64,000 nt of DNA from a bacterium (GCA_016721565.1 JADKHW010000005.1:1-64000), one strand, 5' to 3'. Shown: positions 20,191-31,322, counted from the first letter of the stretch. Numbers and translations: made by a program. The notes: generated from the sequence alone by a model not told the origin.

Positions 20191-22999
20191 CTATATCGGT
20201 AGGTTACACCAAACGAGTAGCTTTGTCCAACCTTATATGAATTCTGCACTTTATCGCCGGTTAGGAACTCTACCTTTGAATCAAGCAAATTTTTGCTTGA
20301 AGTTTTCATGACCAATGTCCTCCCAAGGACTGATTCACCGCAAAATCAAACGGTCAAAAGGCTGTTCGTAAGTATCAGGATTGCCGTAGCCGCCCACCTG
20401 TGAGATGCGTTCGCCAAACGTGTTGAACAGTAATCTCATGTTCGTGCCCCACAACGGTTGATCAAAAGCCAGTGTCGTGTTCACGTAGTCGGATTGTCCC
20501 ATCGAGCGCGATCTGTGCTGGTCAGGATGCCCGCCGATGTTTGCCGGATCGTAGGCCGGCTGATTCAAATCAACCGTAGAAGAAACGAGTGTCAAGTTGC
20601 CTTGAATGGAGAAGAATCGCGTCCAAGCGCCTACGCGAGTGGCCGCAAATTCAAGCGACTTCCTGAATTCAAATTCAACACCAAGGTTGTTGGCGTCAAC
20701 CAGATTGTCAGGATACAATGACGTCGTTGAACCGGTAGCAGAACCAGATGCGTAGATCCATTCAATTGGATCCTTGATTGTTGTAGAACAGTCCACACTG
20801 ACGTTTTCGCCAATGGAAGGATAGAGTTCCGCGGAGGTCGACATTCAATATCTTTGTGTAGTCAACTTCCGGGTTTCCGATCTTCTCTGTACCCTCGTAG
20901 TAGTCGCTGTCAGTGGTGGGCACAAGTTCTGCATAATCCGGATTGACGACGGTCTTTACACAGCAAACCTGAAGCTGGTCTTCTCGTTATATAGATATGT
21001 CAAGTTGAGCGAGGCAGCACATCCGTATGTGACGGTCCGCCTTCCACAAATGAATTCGGATCGCCCGGAAGGTTGGTCTTAAAATGCTGATCGGCGGACT
21101 CGATTCTTGCACCTAAGATCGCGCCACTTTTTGTTCAGCATCAAGTCCCATTGCTAGGCGGCGCCTACCTTCCATATCGGCATTGTAGGAATCAAGATTG
21201 ATCGCAAGTTCCTGCAAAGCCCAATGAGCGAGAATATTGTCTTCATTAAAGAGCACTTCCGCCGGCAGCGATCGATCAATTGCATCAGCGCCAATCGTGT
21301 CTGACGACTGCATATAGAACTTGCGTGTCGGGAACTCGCGGTCAAGGTTGCGCACCAATCCGCCAAACTTGATCTTTGACTGATCATCTTTATTGCGCAA
21401 CGGCATCGTCCAATCAAGGTTACCCTCAACCACATTGTCCTTCATTTCCGCAAACCTGCGGAAGCCGCTTGAATTTGAATTCAGGAAGCTATATCTGCCG
21501 TCACCGAAATCGGCATAATAGACGTCGCGGCGATCCGGCTGGCTGTACGATCCCTTTGAAAAGGTCACGCCCCAGTCGAGTCTACTGTTACGTAGCGCTG
21601 GAAGCTGATGCTCGCCTTTGGGTTGAAATGTCGCGAGCGAGCGTTCCGTCCAGGTCAATCGTGTTGCACGAACGAGAAAGTTACTCTCGAGAATTCCCGA
21701 GAACTGCTTCACTTCGTCGTCGCCGCTACCTGTGTACATTGACTTAATGCTGAACTTATGATTTGGCGATGCCTTGTAGTTCAGGTCAACGATTCCGCCA
21801 AGCGCGCCTGTGCGTGTTGATTTCTTAATGAAGACACTGTCTGTAACTTCAACTGTGCCGTCCTCAAGAAAATTGTAGATGAATTCTTGCTCGTCGCGGC
21901 TTGCATAGCTTGTCGCCTGGGTCAATGTCGCAAGGTAGCCGAAGGGACGACCAAACAATTGTGACTGATTACCGAACGCAATTGAACGGCTACCGTTAAG
22001 CGGTGCGCTGATTTGGCGAGCCTCCCAGATGTTCTCAAATGACGTCGCCAGCGTCCTGCTTGTCGAGCCAACAGGCGGGTTCGACATTTCATCCGGCAAT
22101 TCCCTTGTCCCATCATCCCAGCCGAGCCAGTCGGTGTTTCCACCCTTGTAGGTGCTAAAATCCTTGAACGTCGTCTGATCGTTGTAGTCAACCGTCTGGC
22201 TTACTGAGAAGGTCAATTTCTCGGGAAAGTCTTTTGTCGTCAACTGCACCGAACCACCGGCGAAATCACCGGGCATGTCGGGTGTAAACGTCTTCGAGAC
22301 GACGATATTATTTAGAAGATTTGCCGGAATAATATCAAACGGAACTACGCGCTTGAGCGGTTCCGGACTTGCAAGCGAAGAACCGTTCAGGCGCGTGTTG
22401 TTATAACGCTCACCCATGCCGCGCACATAGACATACTTGTCACCAACGACGGAAATGCCCGTTACGCGCTTGACCGCGTCTGCAGCGTCCGAATCCGGCG
22501 ACTTTTTAATCTGTTCAGCAGAGATACCGTTTGAAACTGACGATGAACGTCGTTGCATCTGCAAAATAGAGGCTTCAGTGTTGTCAATTCGGCGTGCTTC
22601 AATCACGACTTCCTTCGTCTGAATCGCCTCAGTGGACATCTTCAGATTGAGAGTGGTCACTTTGTCCGAGGCCACCGCAACTTCCGTTACGGTTAGCCTA
22701 GCGTAACCGATGTAGTTCGCGATTAAAATGTAGCTGTTCGGTGCGACATTGCGGATAGTAAAGTTACCGTCAAGGTCCGTTGCCGCGCCTTGCTGTGTGC
22801 CGTCCAGCATCACCGACACACCTATCATCGCTTCGCCTGTCTCCGAGTCAACTATGATTCCCTGAACTGAGCCGGGCTTTACTGCTTGTTCCTGTGCCCA
22901 AATTGTTTCACTGATACCAAGTGCCGAGAAAAATGCAATCCAAAAAACTACTCTAATTACCGCCGAACGGCGAATCAAGCTCGTCAGAAAAATGTGCAC
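20191..22999 (-). CDS. TonB-dependent outer-membrane receptor with CarboxypepD_reg-like domain (frameshifted C-terminus)
   Basis: Signal peptide to about residue 36, then a carboxypeptidase-regulatory-like domain (GSVQGIIVDSETGEAMIGVS, DLDGNFTIRNVAPNSY). The plug has the motifs KSPDSDAADAVKRVTGISVV, YVYVRGMGERYNNTRLNGS and KTFTPDMPGDFAGGSVQL. The beta-barrel is continuous to about 21113, then in other frames (GVEFEFRKSLEF, LAFDQPLWGTNMRL, VGQSYSFGVTYRY). The frame as read runs to 20112, past a hairpin; one lost base would give a stop at 20191-20193 right after the terminal aromatic strand. Ligand unknown. The plug is of the type that in Bacteroidetes pairs with beta-helix partners. The gene starts 14 bases after the clostripain-like gene, so they form an operon. 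Confidence 0.85.
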
Positions 23000-23012
23000 A
23001 GAACAGTTCCTG

Positions 23013-24635
23013 CTAATTGCGAGTGAAGTTAATGAAGACGTCGCGGCCCGTCAAAGCATCACCGCGATGCAGCACAATCCGTTCGAAGTTGCTGCCTCCA
23101 GGGAGATCCCAGAAGCCAAAGCGGTCGCCTTGCGAAAAAATACCGTTTAGATCGTTGTCCATGATCAAGCCGAAACGGGCAGTCAATGAATCCGCTTCCG
23201 TTAAGCTGAAAGAAATCGAGTATGCGACTGAATCACCGTTCATTGTTGTGGCTTCCCACTCAGGAGTCAGGAAACGGATTGGATTGGGAAGGCCCGTTGC
23301 CAGCGTATCCATGAAAAACACAAGGTTGTTTACCGATAAGCCTGCGCGCACATATCCAAGTCCCGAAATGCTAATCGTTGTTTGTGGTGCGCGTGGAGCT
23401 GTTTACGTAGTTTGCCCAAATAGGCGAGGCTTGCGAAAGACCAAGATCAGCATAGGCATCGCCAATTGTTGAATCAAGGTCTGTCTGCGTCGGGAAGTAG
23501 AAGCAAAGCCCCATGTGTCCGTTGCCCTCTTCAGAGCCGTACGACGTGACACGCGCAGAACGTGCTGCACTCACTAAATTTTGTGCGGAAGTGACAAGCG
23601 CTGCGTACTGTTCATCTTGAAAACTTGGTGACTCCTCAATGAGGTCGGCGTATTCTTGGATGTCCACGTTGATGCCGTTGTGCAATTCGCTCTGCATCAG
23701 TTCGTCACGCAACGTTAGCAGAGCCGGAGCCTGAGTTGCGCTGGCCTCAAGCCAGTTTGAGCTGAATGTGTGTCAAATGCGGCTGCTACATCGTTCATGG
23801 TGTTTGTGTTCCACAGGGTCGTGAAAAAGACCGCTTCTGACGTGTCCTGTGCCAAGCGTTCCGCGTCAATCATATAGGCGGCAAGTTCATCACGGTTCAG
23901 CTCTGGCTGAGATTGCAAATCGCGGTACCATTCAGCAATAATTTTGTGATGCGGCTGTTCAACATTGAATGTTGAGGTAAGTACCAAGTCGGCTGTATTC
24001 CGCAACTCATAGACATTTTCAATCGTGCCCATGTTGCGCGCGTAGAGCGCCAGAATATCAAACTTGCCGCCCGGCAGCAAATAGGATACGCTCTCGATCT
24101 CTTCGCGTAGCTTGTCAATCAGCATACCCAGTTCATTGTTATAGTCGCCCATCATGCCCTGCCAGCCATGTCCGTCGCCCGCAAGGCAAAGCACATAGTG
24201 GTCAGCGTGCATTTGCGACAACGACGTCTCAAGAAACATGCGCAAAGTCTGTGGATCGCCTGTGCTCACAGAGCCAAGATTTGCGACTAATTCCGAATTT
24301 AACAAACCTACTGGTTGGCGCGGACTAAACTCCACATCGTAGATTCCTACTTCACCCTGAGCTGCCGGCGTTGCCAAGCACGCTTGTGTCATCGTTTGCG
24401 GCGAGTTTAGTTCGGTTTCCATCACGCGTACGGTAGCAACTGCACGAGAAGAAGACATTGACGGTCCGGAGAGTTGATCGCCTTCGTAATTGCCGGCAGC
24501 ATAGATCAAAACACCCCATGTCTGGTTGTCTGCTTCAGGTTCAATTCCTGTGCGTGTGACCCGGTCTTCTGAGCAACCAAATAAGATGGTTATTGTTAGA
24601 AAGAGCAGGATGGTAGTGGCGAGGACGAGGTTCAT
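23013..24635 (-). CDS. Clostripain-like (C11) lipoprotein, probably inactive, frameshifted
   Basis: Lipoprotein signal MNLVLATTILLFLTITILFGC. The C11 fold is recognisable: WGVLIYAAGNYEGD (near 24515), the catalytic-His region HYVLCLAGDGHGWQGM (near 24190), and the region that should hold the nucleophile. There C11 peptidases read FD-x3-FDACLM; here it reads FDILALYARNMGTIENVYEL (near 24040), with Arg (CGC) where Cys is expected. The C-terminal part continues after frame changes near 23720 and 23380 (MGLCFYFPTQTDLD, then a beta-sandwich ending RDVFINFTRN). A substitution, unlike the indels elsewhere, is not easily explained by homopolymer error, so the protein may be a binding or scaffold pseudopeptidase. 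It is the first gene of the operon with the TonB receptor. Confidence 0.75.
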
Positions 24636-24896
24636 TTTAGAATGGGAGTTGAGTGAGGGAATGCGGTATCCACTTCACCGCGTAATTGACCCTAAGTTAA
24701 CCCCATATCATTGCACTCACATGAGCAGAGTATTAGATTTGTGTTAGCCAAACTTCTAATTAATTGTTTATCTAACCGGATGCCTTACTTAACCTTGACA
24801 ATGCCTCACTTTTTTGCACACATCATGGGCGCAATCCCCGGATCCCACCCTGTTCTCAGTAGCATATTAACCGACTTGCTTAGGACGATAGGGTGA

Positions 24897-25079
24897 TCAT
24901 GCACCTGACTTTTGTCGCTTGCCCTCAGCAATCATTGTTTTGATATGGGCGACTACCGTTTCCAGGGATATGGACTTAACAGCTCCCATGAAAGTTCTAT
25001 GGGATCCTTTCTCTTTGATTCTGAATCTCTTAGGGGTAATTTCGCCCGGTAGACTGCCTTTCTCTTCTCGCTTCCTCAA
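24897..25079 (-). CDS. Possible small basic protein (weak)
   Basis: A 60-residue frame starting MRKREEKGSLPGEITPKRFR, very Lys/Arg-rich, with a helical middle (VKSISLETVVAHIKTMI). No family is recognised. A clear ribosome-binding site is not visible and the surroundings look non-coding, so this may be chance. Confidence 0.2.
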   Translation of the reverse strand: MRKREEKGSLPGEITPKRFRIKEKGSHRTFMGAVKSISLETVVAHIKTMIAEGKRQKSGA

Positions 25080-25304
25080 TTTTGATAACTCTTGTTAAAT
25101 AATGACTTAATTTTCTGTGTTTAGGGATTCGGAGAACAAGACAAACAAGGCATTTTGATGCTATTTGCTTAAACTGATAGCTTTGGACGATCGCTATGGT
25201 ATTGATTATTTAATAGATAAGGCAGACGATTGTACCAAATCGGGCACTAAGGACTACTTTTGCCCTCTAACAACTACATTACTCAAGATTTATTGCAACG
25301 AATA

Positions 25305-25321
25305 TGGTATATTCTATACCA
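25305..25321 (+). promoter_or_regulatory. Perfect palindrome upstream of the kdp-linked response regulator
   Basis: TGGTATA-TTC-TATACCA, a 7+3+7 perfect inverted repeat, 45 bases before the ATG of the sigma-54 response regulator. It has the size of a dimeric regulator operator. It also contains TATATT and TATACC, so it could overlap a -10 element. Confidence 0.4.
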
Positions 25322-25365
25322 TCACGCTGAAAGCCAAATGCCCAGATAAGTGATCGTATAGGATT

Positions 25366-26693
25366 ATGCAAATTCTAATCGTCGACGACGAGCAAAATAT
25401 TCGAAAGACTCTTGCAATCCTACTGGAGACGGAAGGGCATAGTGTCATTTCGGTAAGTAATATTCATGACGCGGCTACTGAAGTTGCACACACTTCTTTT
25501 GATCTTGCGTTTGTAGATTTACGGCTGGGTGTAGACTCGGGGATGGATCTGATTGTCAAACTGCATGCAGCTCAGCCGTGGCTAAAGATTGTCATAATTA
25601 CCGCCTACGCGAGCATTGATACTGCGATTGAAGCCATGAAGCGTGGTGCGACCGATTATGTACCGAAGCCGTTCACACCTACGCAGATTCAGCTGATTTT
25701 GCAGCAGGTTGACGAGTTGCGCAAGCTCGGGCAAAAAGTTGACGCACTTCAAGCGACGCTTGATCAATTGCATCCTGAAGTTGGGCTTGCTACAACTCAT
25801 GCGGGAATGCAACAAGCCCTGAATCTTGCTCGTGAAGCGGCCGCCTCCAACGTGACTGTGTTATTACGCGGCGAAAGCGGAACTGGTAAGAGCCTGATTG
25901 CGCGAATGATCGGCAAGTGGAGCGACCGCCGGGTAAGCCGTTTAATACTGTCTCGTGCCCGCGATTCCGTCGCATCTATTGGAGAGCGAGTTATTCAGGG
26001 CACAAACGGGGATCGTTTACTGGGGCAATCAAGGACTCGCCGGGTCGTGTAGCAGTGACCGAGGGCGGCACGTTATTCATGGATGAAGTGGTGACTTACC
26101 GCTTGCGTTACAGCCGAAACTCCTGCGGTTTCTTCAGGATCATGAGTACAGGCGCATCGGCGAAACGACAACGCGCAAAGCCGATGTGCCGGGTAATTGC
26201 CGCCACGAGTATAGACTTGCAAGGAAGGCGGTTCGGAAGGAACGTTTCGGCAAGAGCTGTTTTACCGCATGAATGTGTTTGAAATCACGCTTCCGCCTTT
26301 GCGCAAGCGACGGATGACATTCCCCGAATGGCAGACCACTTTCTGGGTTTTTTCGCAGCGCAAAATCACCGTAAAATAAGCCGTTTTGCCGATGACGTGA
26401 TAGCAGCACTCACGAGTCACGATTGGCCGGGGAACGTGCGCGAACTGCGGAATATCACCGAACGTGCGGTTATTCTTTGTCATGGCACAACTATTTTGCT
26501 TGAGCACCTGCCGGATAAGCTAAAAGACAGCAAGCGTGGTGCAGAAATCGGTGCGATGGTGCCAATCAGTACAATTGAAGAGGCGCACATTCGCGGTGTG
26601 TTAGCCAAAGGCTAAATCGTTGGAAGATGCAGCACGAATTTTGGGGATTGATACAGCAACCTTATGGCGGCGACGCAAGAGTACGATATCTGA
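25366..26693 (+). CDS. Sigma-54-dependent NtrC-type response regulator, kdp-linked (many frameshifts)
   Basis: The receiver domain is intact (residues 1-120; ILIVDDEQNIRKTL, phospho-acceptor in FDLAFVDLRLG, Thr in VIITAYAS, Lys in YVPKPF). The AAA+ domain is in pieces: Walker A GESGTGKS (near 25875), KRGSFTGAIKDSPG (near 26005, GSFTGA instead of the common GAFTGA loop), TLFMDEV (near 26075), arginine-rich sensor parts, DWPGNVRELRNITER (near 26420). The Fis-type HTH is last (LEDAARILGIDTATLWRRR). A lost A would give K-Y-D-I and stop TGA at 26691-26693. At least five frame changes lie between 25920 and 26690. The next gene is its likely kinase. Position just before kdp suggests control of potassium uptake. 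Confidence 0.75.
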
Positions 26694-26739
26694 TCAACAT
26701 TTCAAATTTCAATGCGCCTGTAGAATGTCATTGATTCCT

Positions 26740-26770
26740 GAAACGCCTTCCCAATTGTGGGAGGCGTTTC
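26740..26770 (+). terminator. Intrinsic terminator
   Basis: GAAACGCC-T-TCCCA and TGGGAGGCGTTTC form a long stem with one bulge and a four-base loop. TCTATCTTTT follows after a few bases. Confidence 0.7.
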
Positions 26771-26840
26771 TATAACTCTATCTTTTACAACTCCCGGCAA
26801 AGATTTGTGGCGTTGGTATAAGGTTCGCTAAAGGAGGAAA

Positions 26841-28633
26841 CATGTTCAGTCTAAAATCAAAACTCATCTTGGGCTTTTCTGCCCTATTAGCCGTTGCAGT
26901 TATCGTTGGTGCGATTGGATCAAGCGTTGTCAATAGTTATGGACAAGCATTGACGCGAATCCTGCGCGGATTACGACAGTATTGTCTATTGCGAGGGAAT
27001 GAAGAACGCTCCAAGTGACTTTCGCGATGAGGGTGCAGGATGTATCTGTGCTCGGTCAACATCTTGATAGCGCCTCGCTTGATAAGGCAAGCCAAAATTT
27101 GGACGGCAACTTGATCTTGAACGCGGGAATATCACTTTGTCGGGCGAAAAGGACTCAGTCGAGGCGGTGACCCGCCTCTGGAAACACTGCAATTGGATGC
27201 ACTCCAACTTACAGGAAACTCCTTAAGCGATACAATTTGCATTGCGCGCTATCGCGAGCAGTTTCGGCCCTTGTCGGGAAGGCTTCAGCAGACCATACAG
27301 AATATTTCGGACATGAATCTGTCCAATATGATTGCAGTGGATGGCTTAGCACAGCGTCGCGCACAAGGCAAAGCAAATAACATACATTCTTATTCTGGTT
27401 GGAATCCTGTTGGCCTTGATCTTAATTCTGGTTACCGGGCGCCGTTCTGCAACCCTTGAAGTTTTAACTCAATCGATTCGAGATTCAGTCAGGCAACTTA
27501 AACCTCGTACTCAACCGAGGTTCCGCGACGAAGTCAGGCGGTTGATGGGCCTTCAATGATATGGCCGCCGGTTGCGCGTGTTGAAGCTTGGTGATCAGGC
27601 GAAACTTGCGCGTAGTCAGCAAAGTGCGCAGCTTGTTTTGGATAGCCTTCCGGATGCAGTTATCGTTATGTCTCCGGATGCAACCGTCGAGCTTGCGAAT
27701 GCTGCGGCCAGGCGAATGATCGGGTCCGGCCCGGTGGAAGCATTTATGATACTTCACCCGGTGGCATCGGTCGCTACACGCTGAGGCTTCGAGCAATGCA
27801 ACGGAAGACAAGGAAGCTGAACAGGTCGTTCAGGTCTTTGTTGAAGGAAAGAAATTCTTTATGCCGCGCGTGCTGCCCATCAAAGATGTTGAGGGCTTGC
27901 CGGTTGGAATTATCATCGTCTTTTTGGACGTAACCAGGCTGCGGCGAGTGTCAGAGCTTGAGAACGACCTGGTATCGACAGTTTCACATGAGCTGAAGAC
28001 TCCGTTGACTTCGGTTCGTATGGCGCTGCATATGCTGTTTGACGAACGTGTCGGACAAATGAATGAAAAGCAAACGGAGTTATTGACTGCGGCGCGTGAC
28101 GACGCAGAGCGACTTTTTGGCATTATAAAAGCGATCTTCTTGACGTGGCGCGCTACAAGTCAGGTAAGTCGGCGCTGGAATTGAAGCCCGTTTCTGCACA
28201 TAAATTGATTGAAAAAGCAATCGCTGCGTCCCCACCGCGTTCCAGCATGCAGGGTAGAACTCAAACTCGAAACTTCCGAAGACTTGCCCGATGTACTGGC
28301 TAATGAATCCAGAATCGCTCACGTGTTCACGAATTTGCTTTCGAACGCGCTAAAATTCAGCCGCCCAGGCACGGACATAGCCCTTTCTGTGCCAGGAAAC
28401 AGGAAAATATTTTGGAGATATCTGTCGCTGATCAAGGACCAGGTATCCCAAAAGATGAATGCCGCGCGTGTTTGATCGCTTTTATCGCGGAAAAAATGAG
28501 GTTTCATCTACTGGAGCCGGTCTCAGGTTGGCCATTGCGCGAAATCGTTGAAGCTCACGGCGGGACTATTCGAGTTCAAAGCGAAGCAGGCAAAGGCTCA
28601 GTTTTCAGTTTCACATTGCGTATTGCCTCCTAA
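26841..28633 (+). CDS. Membrane histidine kinase with HAMP and PAS domains, kdp-linked (many frameshifts)
   Basis: GGAGGAAAC precedes the ATG. TM1 is at residues 7-28 (LKSKLILGFSALLAVAVIVGAI), followed by a helical periplasmic sensor of the four-helix type and TM2 near 27390-27440 (ILVGILLALILILVTG read over a frame change). Then HAMP, PAS (LVLDSLPDAVIVMSPDATVE, near 27630) and the kinase: H-box DLVSTVSHELKTPLTSVRM (near 27970), N-box VFTNLLSNALKFS (near 28325), G1 VADQGPGIPKD (near 28420), and a damaged G2 followed by IVEAHGGTIRVQSEAGKGS. The frame is broken six or more times. It is the probable partner of the sigma-54 regulator immediately upstream. Confidence 0.75.
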
Positions 28634-28652
28634 CAACCTAAAGGAAATTGCC

Positions 28653-29405
28653 TTGAAGAGAACATTAGTACTGATTATTGCATGTTGCATCTACAGTATT
28701 TCCGCGTATGCAACGCCAACGACACATATTGGGGGACCGTCAACGGATGTGCAAGGATTTGGGGTCTGGCACATCACAGCGGACTATTATTTACCGACTG
28801 AAGGAACTCCTGCGGGGACGCGGATTCCACCGGTAACGAACACCGGTTTGACCGTTGGTGTGCTTCCGTTTAAGAAAGTGAACTTGGAAGTTGGTATTGA
28901 TCACAAATCCGGCCTCGGCGGGGCGGACGACAATCCTCTGTACTTCAATGCAAAGCTCGGCGTACCTGAGAGCACGCTCGCGAACGGCGCACCCGCGTTG
29001 GCAATCGGTGCTTATGACTTGGGGACGAAGAGCGATATGACCGACTACAACATTCTCTATGCGAAAGCGGCGAAGACGTTGGGGAATAGTGCAAACAATT
29101 TGGGACGTCTATCCGTGGGTTGGTTTGCCGGAAACGACAAGCTCTTGCTCGACGCCAAAGGCGAATCGGATGAATCTGGTTTGATGGCTGCTTGGGAGCG
29201 TACGATGCCCGAGATTTCGCCGAAGCTGTGGCTATGTCTGGAATACATGGGCACCGAAAGCGGCTATGGCACCATGAATATTGGTGGCGCGTGGAAGTTT
29301 GCGGACAATGTCGGTCTGTTAGTTGGATATGATGTATACAACAATAGCGACATTCCGTCTACGTTCACCGTGCAGGCAGACATTGATTTTGATTTCAAGA
29401 GGTAA
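28653..29405 (+). CDS. Outer-membrane beta-barrel (porin-like) protein of the kdp operon
   Basis: An intact 250-residue protein. A TTG start at 28653 preceded by AAAGGAAA gives signal MKRTLVLIIACCIYSISAYA; upstream in-frame codons belong to the kinase overlap. The mature part has alternating polar/hydrophobic strands and ends in an aromatic strand (FTVQADIDFDFKR), as in transporter-type outer-membrane barrels. Such genes are often placed inside kdp operons of Bacteroidetes and related phyla, and may let potassium through the outer membrane (inference). The next ORF begins two bases after its stop. Confidence 0.65.
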   Translation: MKRTLVLIIACCIYSISAYATPTTHIGGPSTDVQGFGVWHITADYYLPTEGTPAGTRIPPVTNTGLTVGVLPFKKVNLEVGIDHKSGLGGADDNPLYFNAKLGVPESTLANGAPALAIGAYDLGTKSDMTDYNILYAKAAKTLGNSANNLGRLSVGWFAGNDKLLLDAKGESDESGLMAAWERTMPEISPKLWLCLEYMGTESGYGTMNIGGAWKFADNVGLLVGYDVYNNSDIPSTFTVQADIDFDFKR

Positions 29406-29407
29406 TC

Positions 29408-29491
29408 ATGGTTGACATTCTGTTCGTCCTTGCCTCGATTGCATTCTTTGCCTTGATGGTCGTATTCACTAACGCCTGCGAGAAACTCTAA
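29408..29491 (+). CDS. 27-residue single-span membrane peptide preceding KdpF
   Basis: ATG at 29408 encodes MVDILFVLASIAFFALMVVF followed by TNACEKL and a stop. It is one transmembrane helix with a short charged C-terminus. It begins two bases after the porin-like gene stop and ends three bases before kdpF. A second KdpF-sized peptide with a C-terminal xCxxL pattern before kdpF is, as far as I know, seen in several phyla but usually left unannotated. It could be an extra small subunit of the Kdp pump. Confidence 0.6.
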   Translation: MVDILFVLASIAFFALMVVFTNACEKL

Positions 29492-29493
29492 AC

Positions 29494-29577
29494 ATGGCTG
29501 ACATCATACTTGGTGTGGTTGCCTTCGGCTTGATGATCTATCTTGTCGTCGCGATGATCCGACCGGAGAAGTTCTGA
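29494..29577 (+). CDS. kdpF: Potassium-transporting ATPase small subunit KdpF
   Basis: MADIILGVVAFGLMIYLVVA then MIRPEKF, 27 residues. The LxxYLxxAxxRPExF pattern is the KdpF hallmark. It is a single-span peptide stabilising the KdpABC complex. Seven bases before kdpA, with GAGGAA between. Confidence 0.88.
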   Translation: MADIILGVVAFGLMIYLVVAMIRPEKF

Positions 29578-29584
29578 GGAACCT

Positions 29585-31319
29585 ATGGAAATGATCGGTT
29601 GGATTCAATTAGCCCTCTTCATTGGGGTGCTGGCTCTATTGACCAAGCCCGTTGGGCTCTATCTCTATCGCGTGTTGACTCCCGAAGCGCGCGTAGGACT
29701 TGAACCGGTGTTCGGCGGACTTGAGCGGATGTTCTACAAGGTGGTCAGAGTTGACCCGAAGCGCGAACAGGATTGGAAAACCTATGCGTTCTCGATGCTG
29801 GCGTTCAGCCTCGTCGGTATGCTGCTCACATATCTGATTCTGCGATTGCAGCACCTGTTGCCGCTAAACCCGCAAGGTTTCGGGCCGTTGTCGCATCATC
29901 TGGCGTTCAATACCGCAGCGAGTTTCACGACCAATACAAATTGGCAGAGTTACGGCGGCGAAAGTACGATGTCGTATTTTTCGCAAATGGTCGGACTAAC
30001 TCTACACAACTTTACTTCGGCCGCGGTTGGTATCGCGATTGCCGCAGCGCTCGTGCGCGGGATTTCCAGAGCATCGGCCAAGACCATCGGCAATTTCTGG
30101 GTTGACCTGATTCGTGTGAGTCTATATGTGCTCTTGCCGATCAGTCTGGTTTTCGCTGTCTTTCTGGCCAGCCAGGGGATGATCCAGAACTTCAAGCCAT
30201 ACGAAACAGTTCAAATCGTCCAAGATTCTTCATTGGACAGCACACTCGCCTCGACGCAAGTCATTGCGCAGGTCCGATGGCATCGCAAGTAGCGATAAAA
30301 ATGCTCGGCACGAACGGCGGAGGCTTCGTAAACGCGAATGCGGCGCATCCTTACGAGAATCCCAATCCGCTTTCGAACTTCTTCCAGATCCTCTCCTATC
30401 TTCCTCATTCCCGCAGGCCTGACGTACTATCTTGGCCGCATGGTGAAATCGCAAGGCCACGGCTGGGCAGTCTGGATTGCAATGGCTGTGATGTTTGTCG
30501 GCGGTACGCTGGTGGCGTGGAACGCAGAGTCAACAGGCAATCCGCGGCTCACGGTATTGGGAGTCGAAGCAGCCGATGGAAACATGGAAGGCAAGAGACG
30601 CGCTTCGGAATCTTCAACAGCGCGCTCTTTATGACCATTACGACAGATGCGTCGTGCGGTGCGGTGAACTCAATGCACGACTCAATGACGCCGCTCGGCG
30701 GTTTCGTTCCATTATTCAACATGGAGGTAGGCGAGGTTATTTTCGGTGGCGTCGGCGCAGGACTTTACGGAATGCTGCTCTACGTCATTCTCGCAATTTT
30801 ATTGCTGGTTTGATGGTCGGACGCACGCCCGAGTATCTTGGCAAAAAATGGCGCGACCAAGTCAAGCTTGCTGCCATCGGAATACTCGTGCCGGTCATTT
30901 CAATTCTGGGTTTCACGGCATGGGGCGTTGTCTCAACCTGGGGAACCGCGACTTTGAACAACAGTGGACCACACGGACTCAGCGAAGTTCTTTACGCGTT
31001 CTCTTCCGCGACAGGCAATAACGGTAGTGCGTTTGCGGGTCTCGGCACGAACGTGCCGTGGTACAATACTCTGATGGCGATTGCCATGCTTGTAGGTCGC
31101 TTCATGATTATCGTGCCCGTCCTTGCGATTGCCGGCCAGCTTGCCTCCAAGAAACTCGTCGCTGAAGGCGCAGGAAGTTTTCCAGTGTCAGGTGTGACAT
31201 TTACTGTTCTCTTGATTGGAACCGTTTTGATTATCGGTGCGCTGATGTTTCTGCCGGTTCTTGCACTCGGCCCTGTCCTCGAGCATTTCCTGATGACACA
31301 TTCCACGCAACTCTTTTAA
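29585..31319 (+). CDS. kdpA: Potassium-transporting ATPase, K+-channel subunit KdpA (multiple frameshifts)
   Basis: Channel-like subunit of the high-affinity K+ pump. Recognisable in order: the first span WIQLALFIGVLALLTKPVG, selectivity loop 1 FNTAASFTTNTNWQSYGGE (near 29905), LGTNGGGFVNANAAHPYENP (near 30302, loop 2), then MTITTDASCGAVNSMHDSM (near 30630, loop 3) and SSATGNNGSAFAGL (near 31003, loop 4). The protein ends FLMTHSTQLF. Frame changes occur near 30280, 30395, 30590 and 30805, each without loss of similarity. This makes it the most fragmented conserved gene of the window, though every selectivity-filter segment is intact. Repaired length about 577 residues, normal. Confidence 0.92.
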
Positions 31320-31322
31320 GCC

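Larger units (their letters stand above)
24636..25365. other. Intergenic region between divergent operons
   Basis: About 730 bases, AT-richer than the surroundings. It probably carries the promoters of the clostripain/TonB operon (leftward) and the sigma-54 regulator gene (rightward). The only possible coding sequence is a weak 60-codon frame on the minus strand (24897-25079). A perfect palindrome lies at 25305-25321. No RNA gene or insertion sequence is seen. Confidence 0.4.

Noticed and set aside
25165..25353. A 62-codon plus-strand frame before the response regulator
   Set aside because: Starts with TTG, has no ribosome-binding site, and covers the palindrome at 25305-25321; composition looks non-coding.
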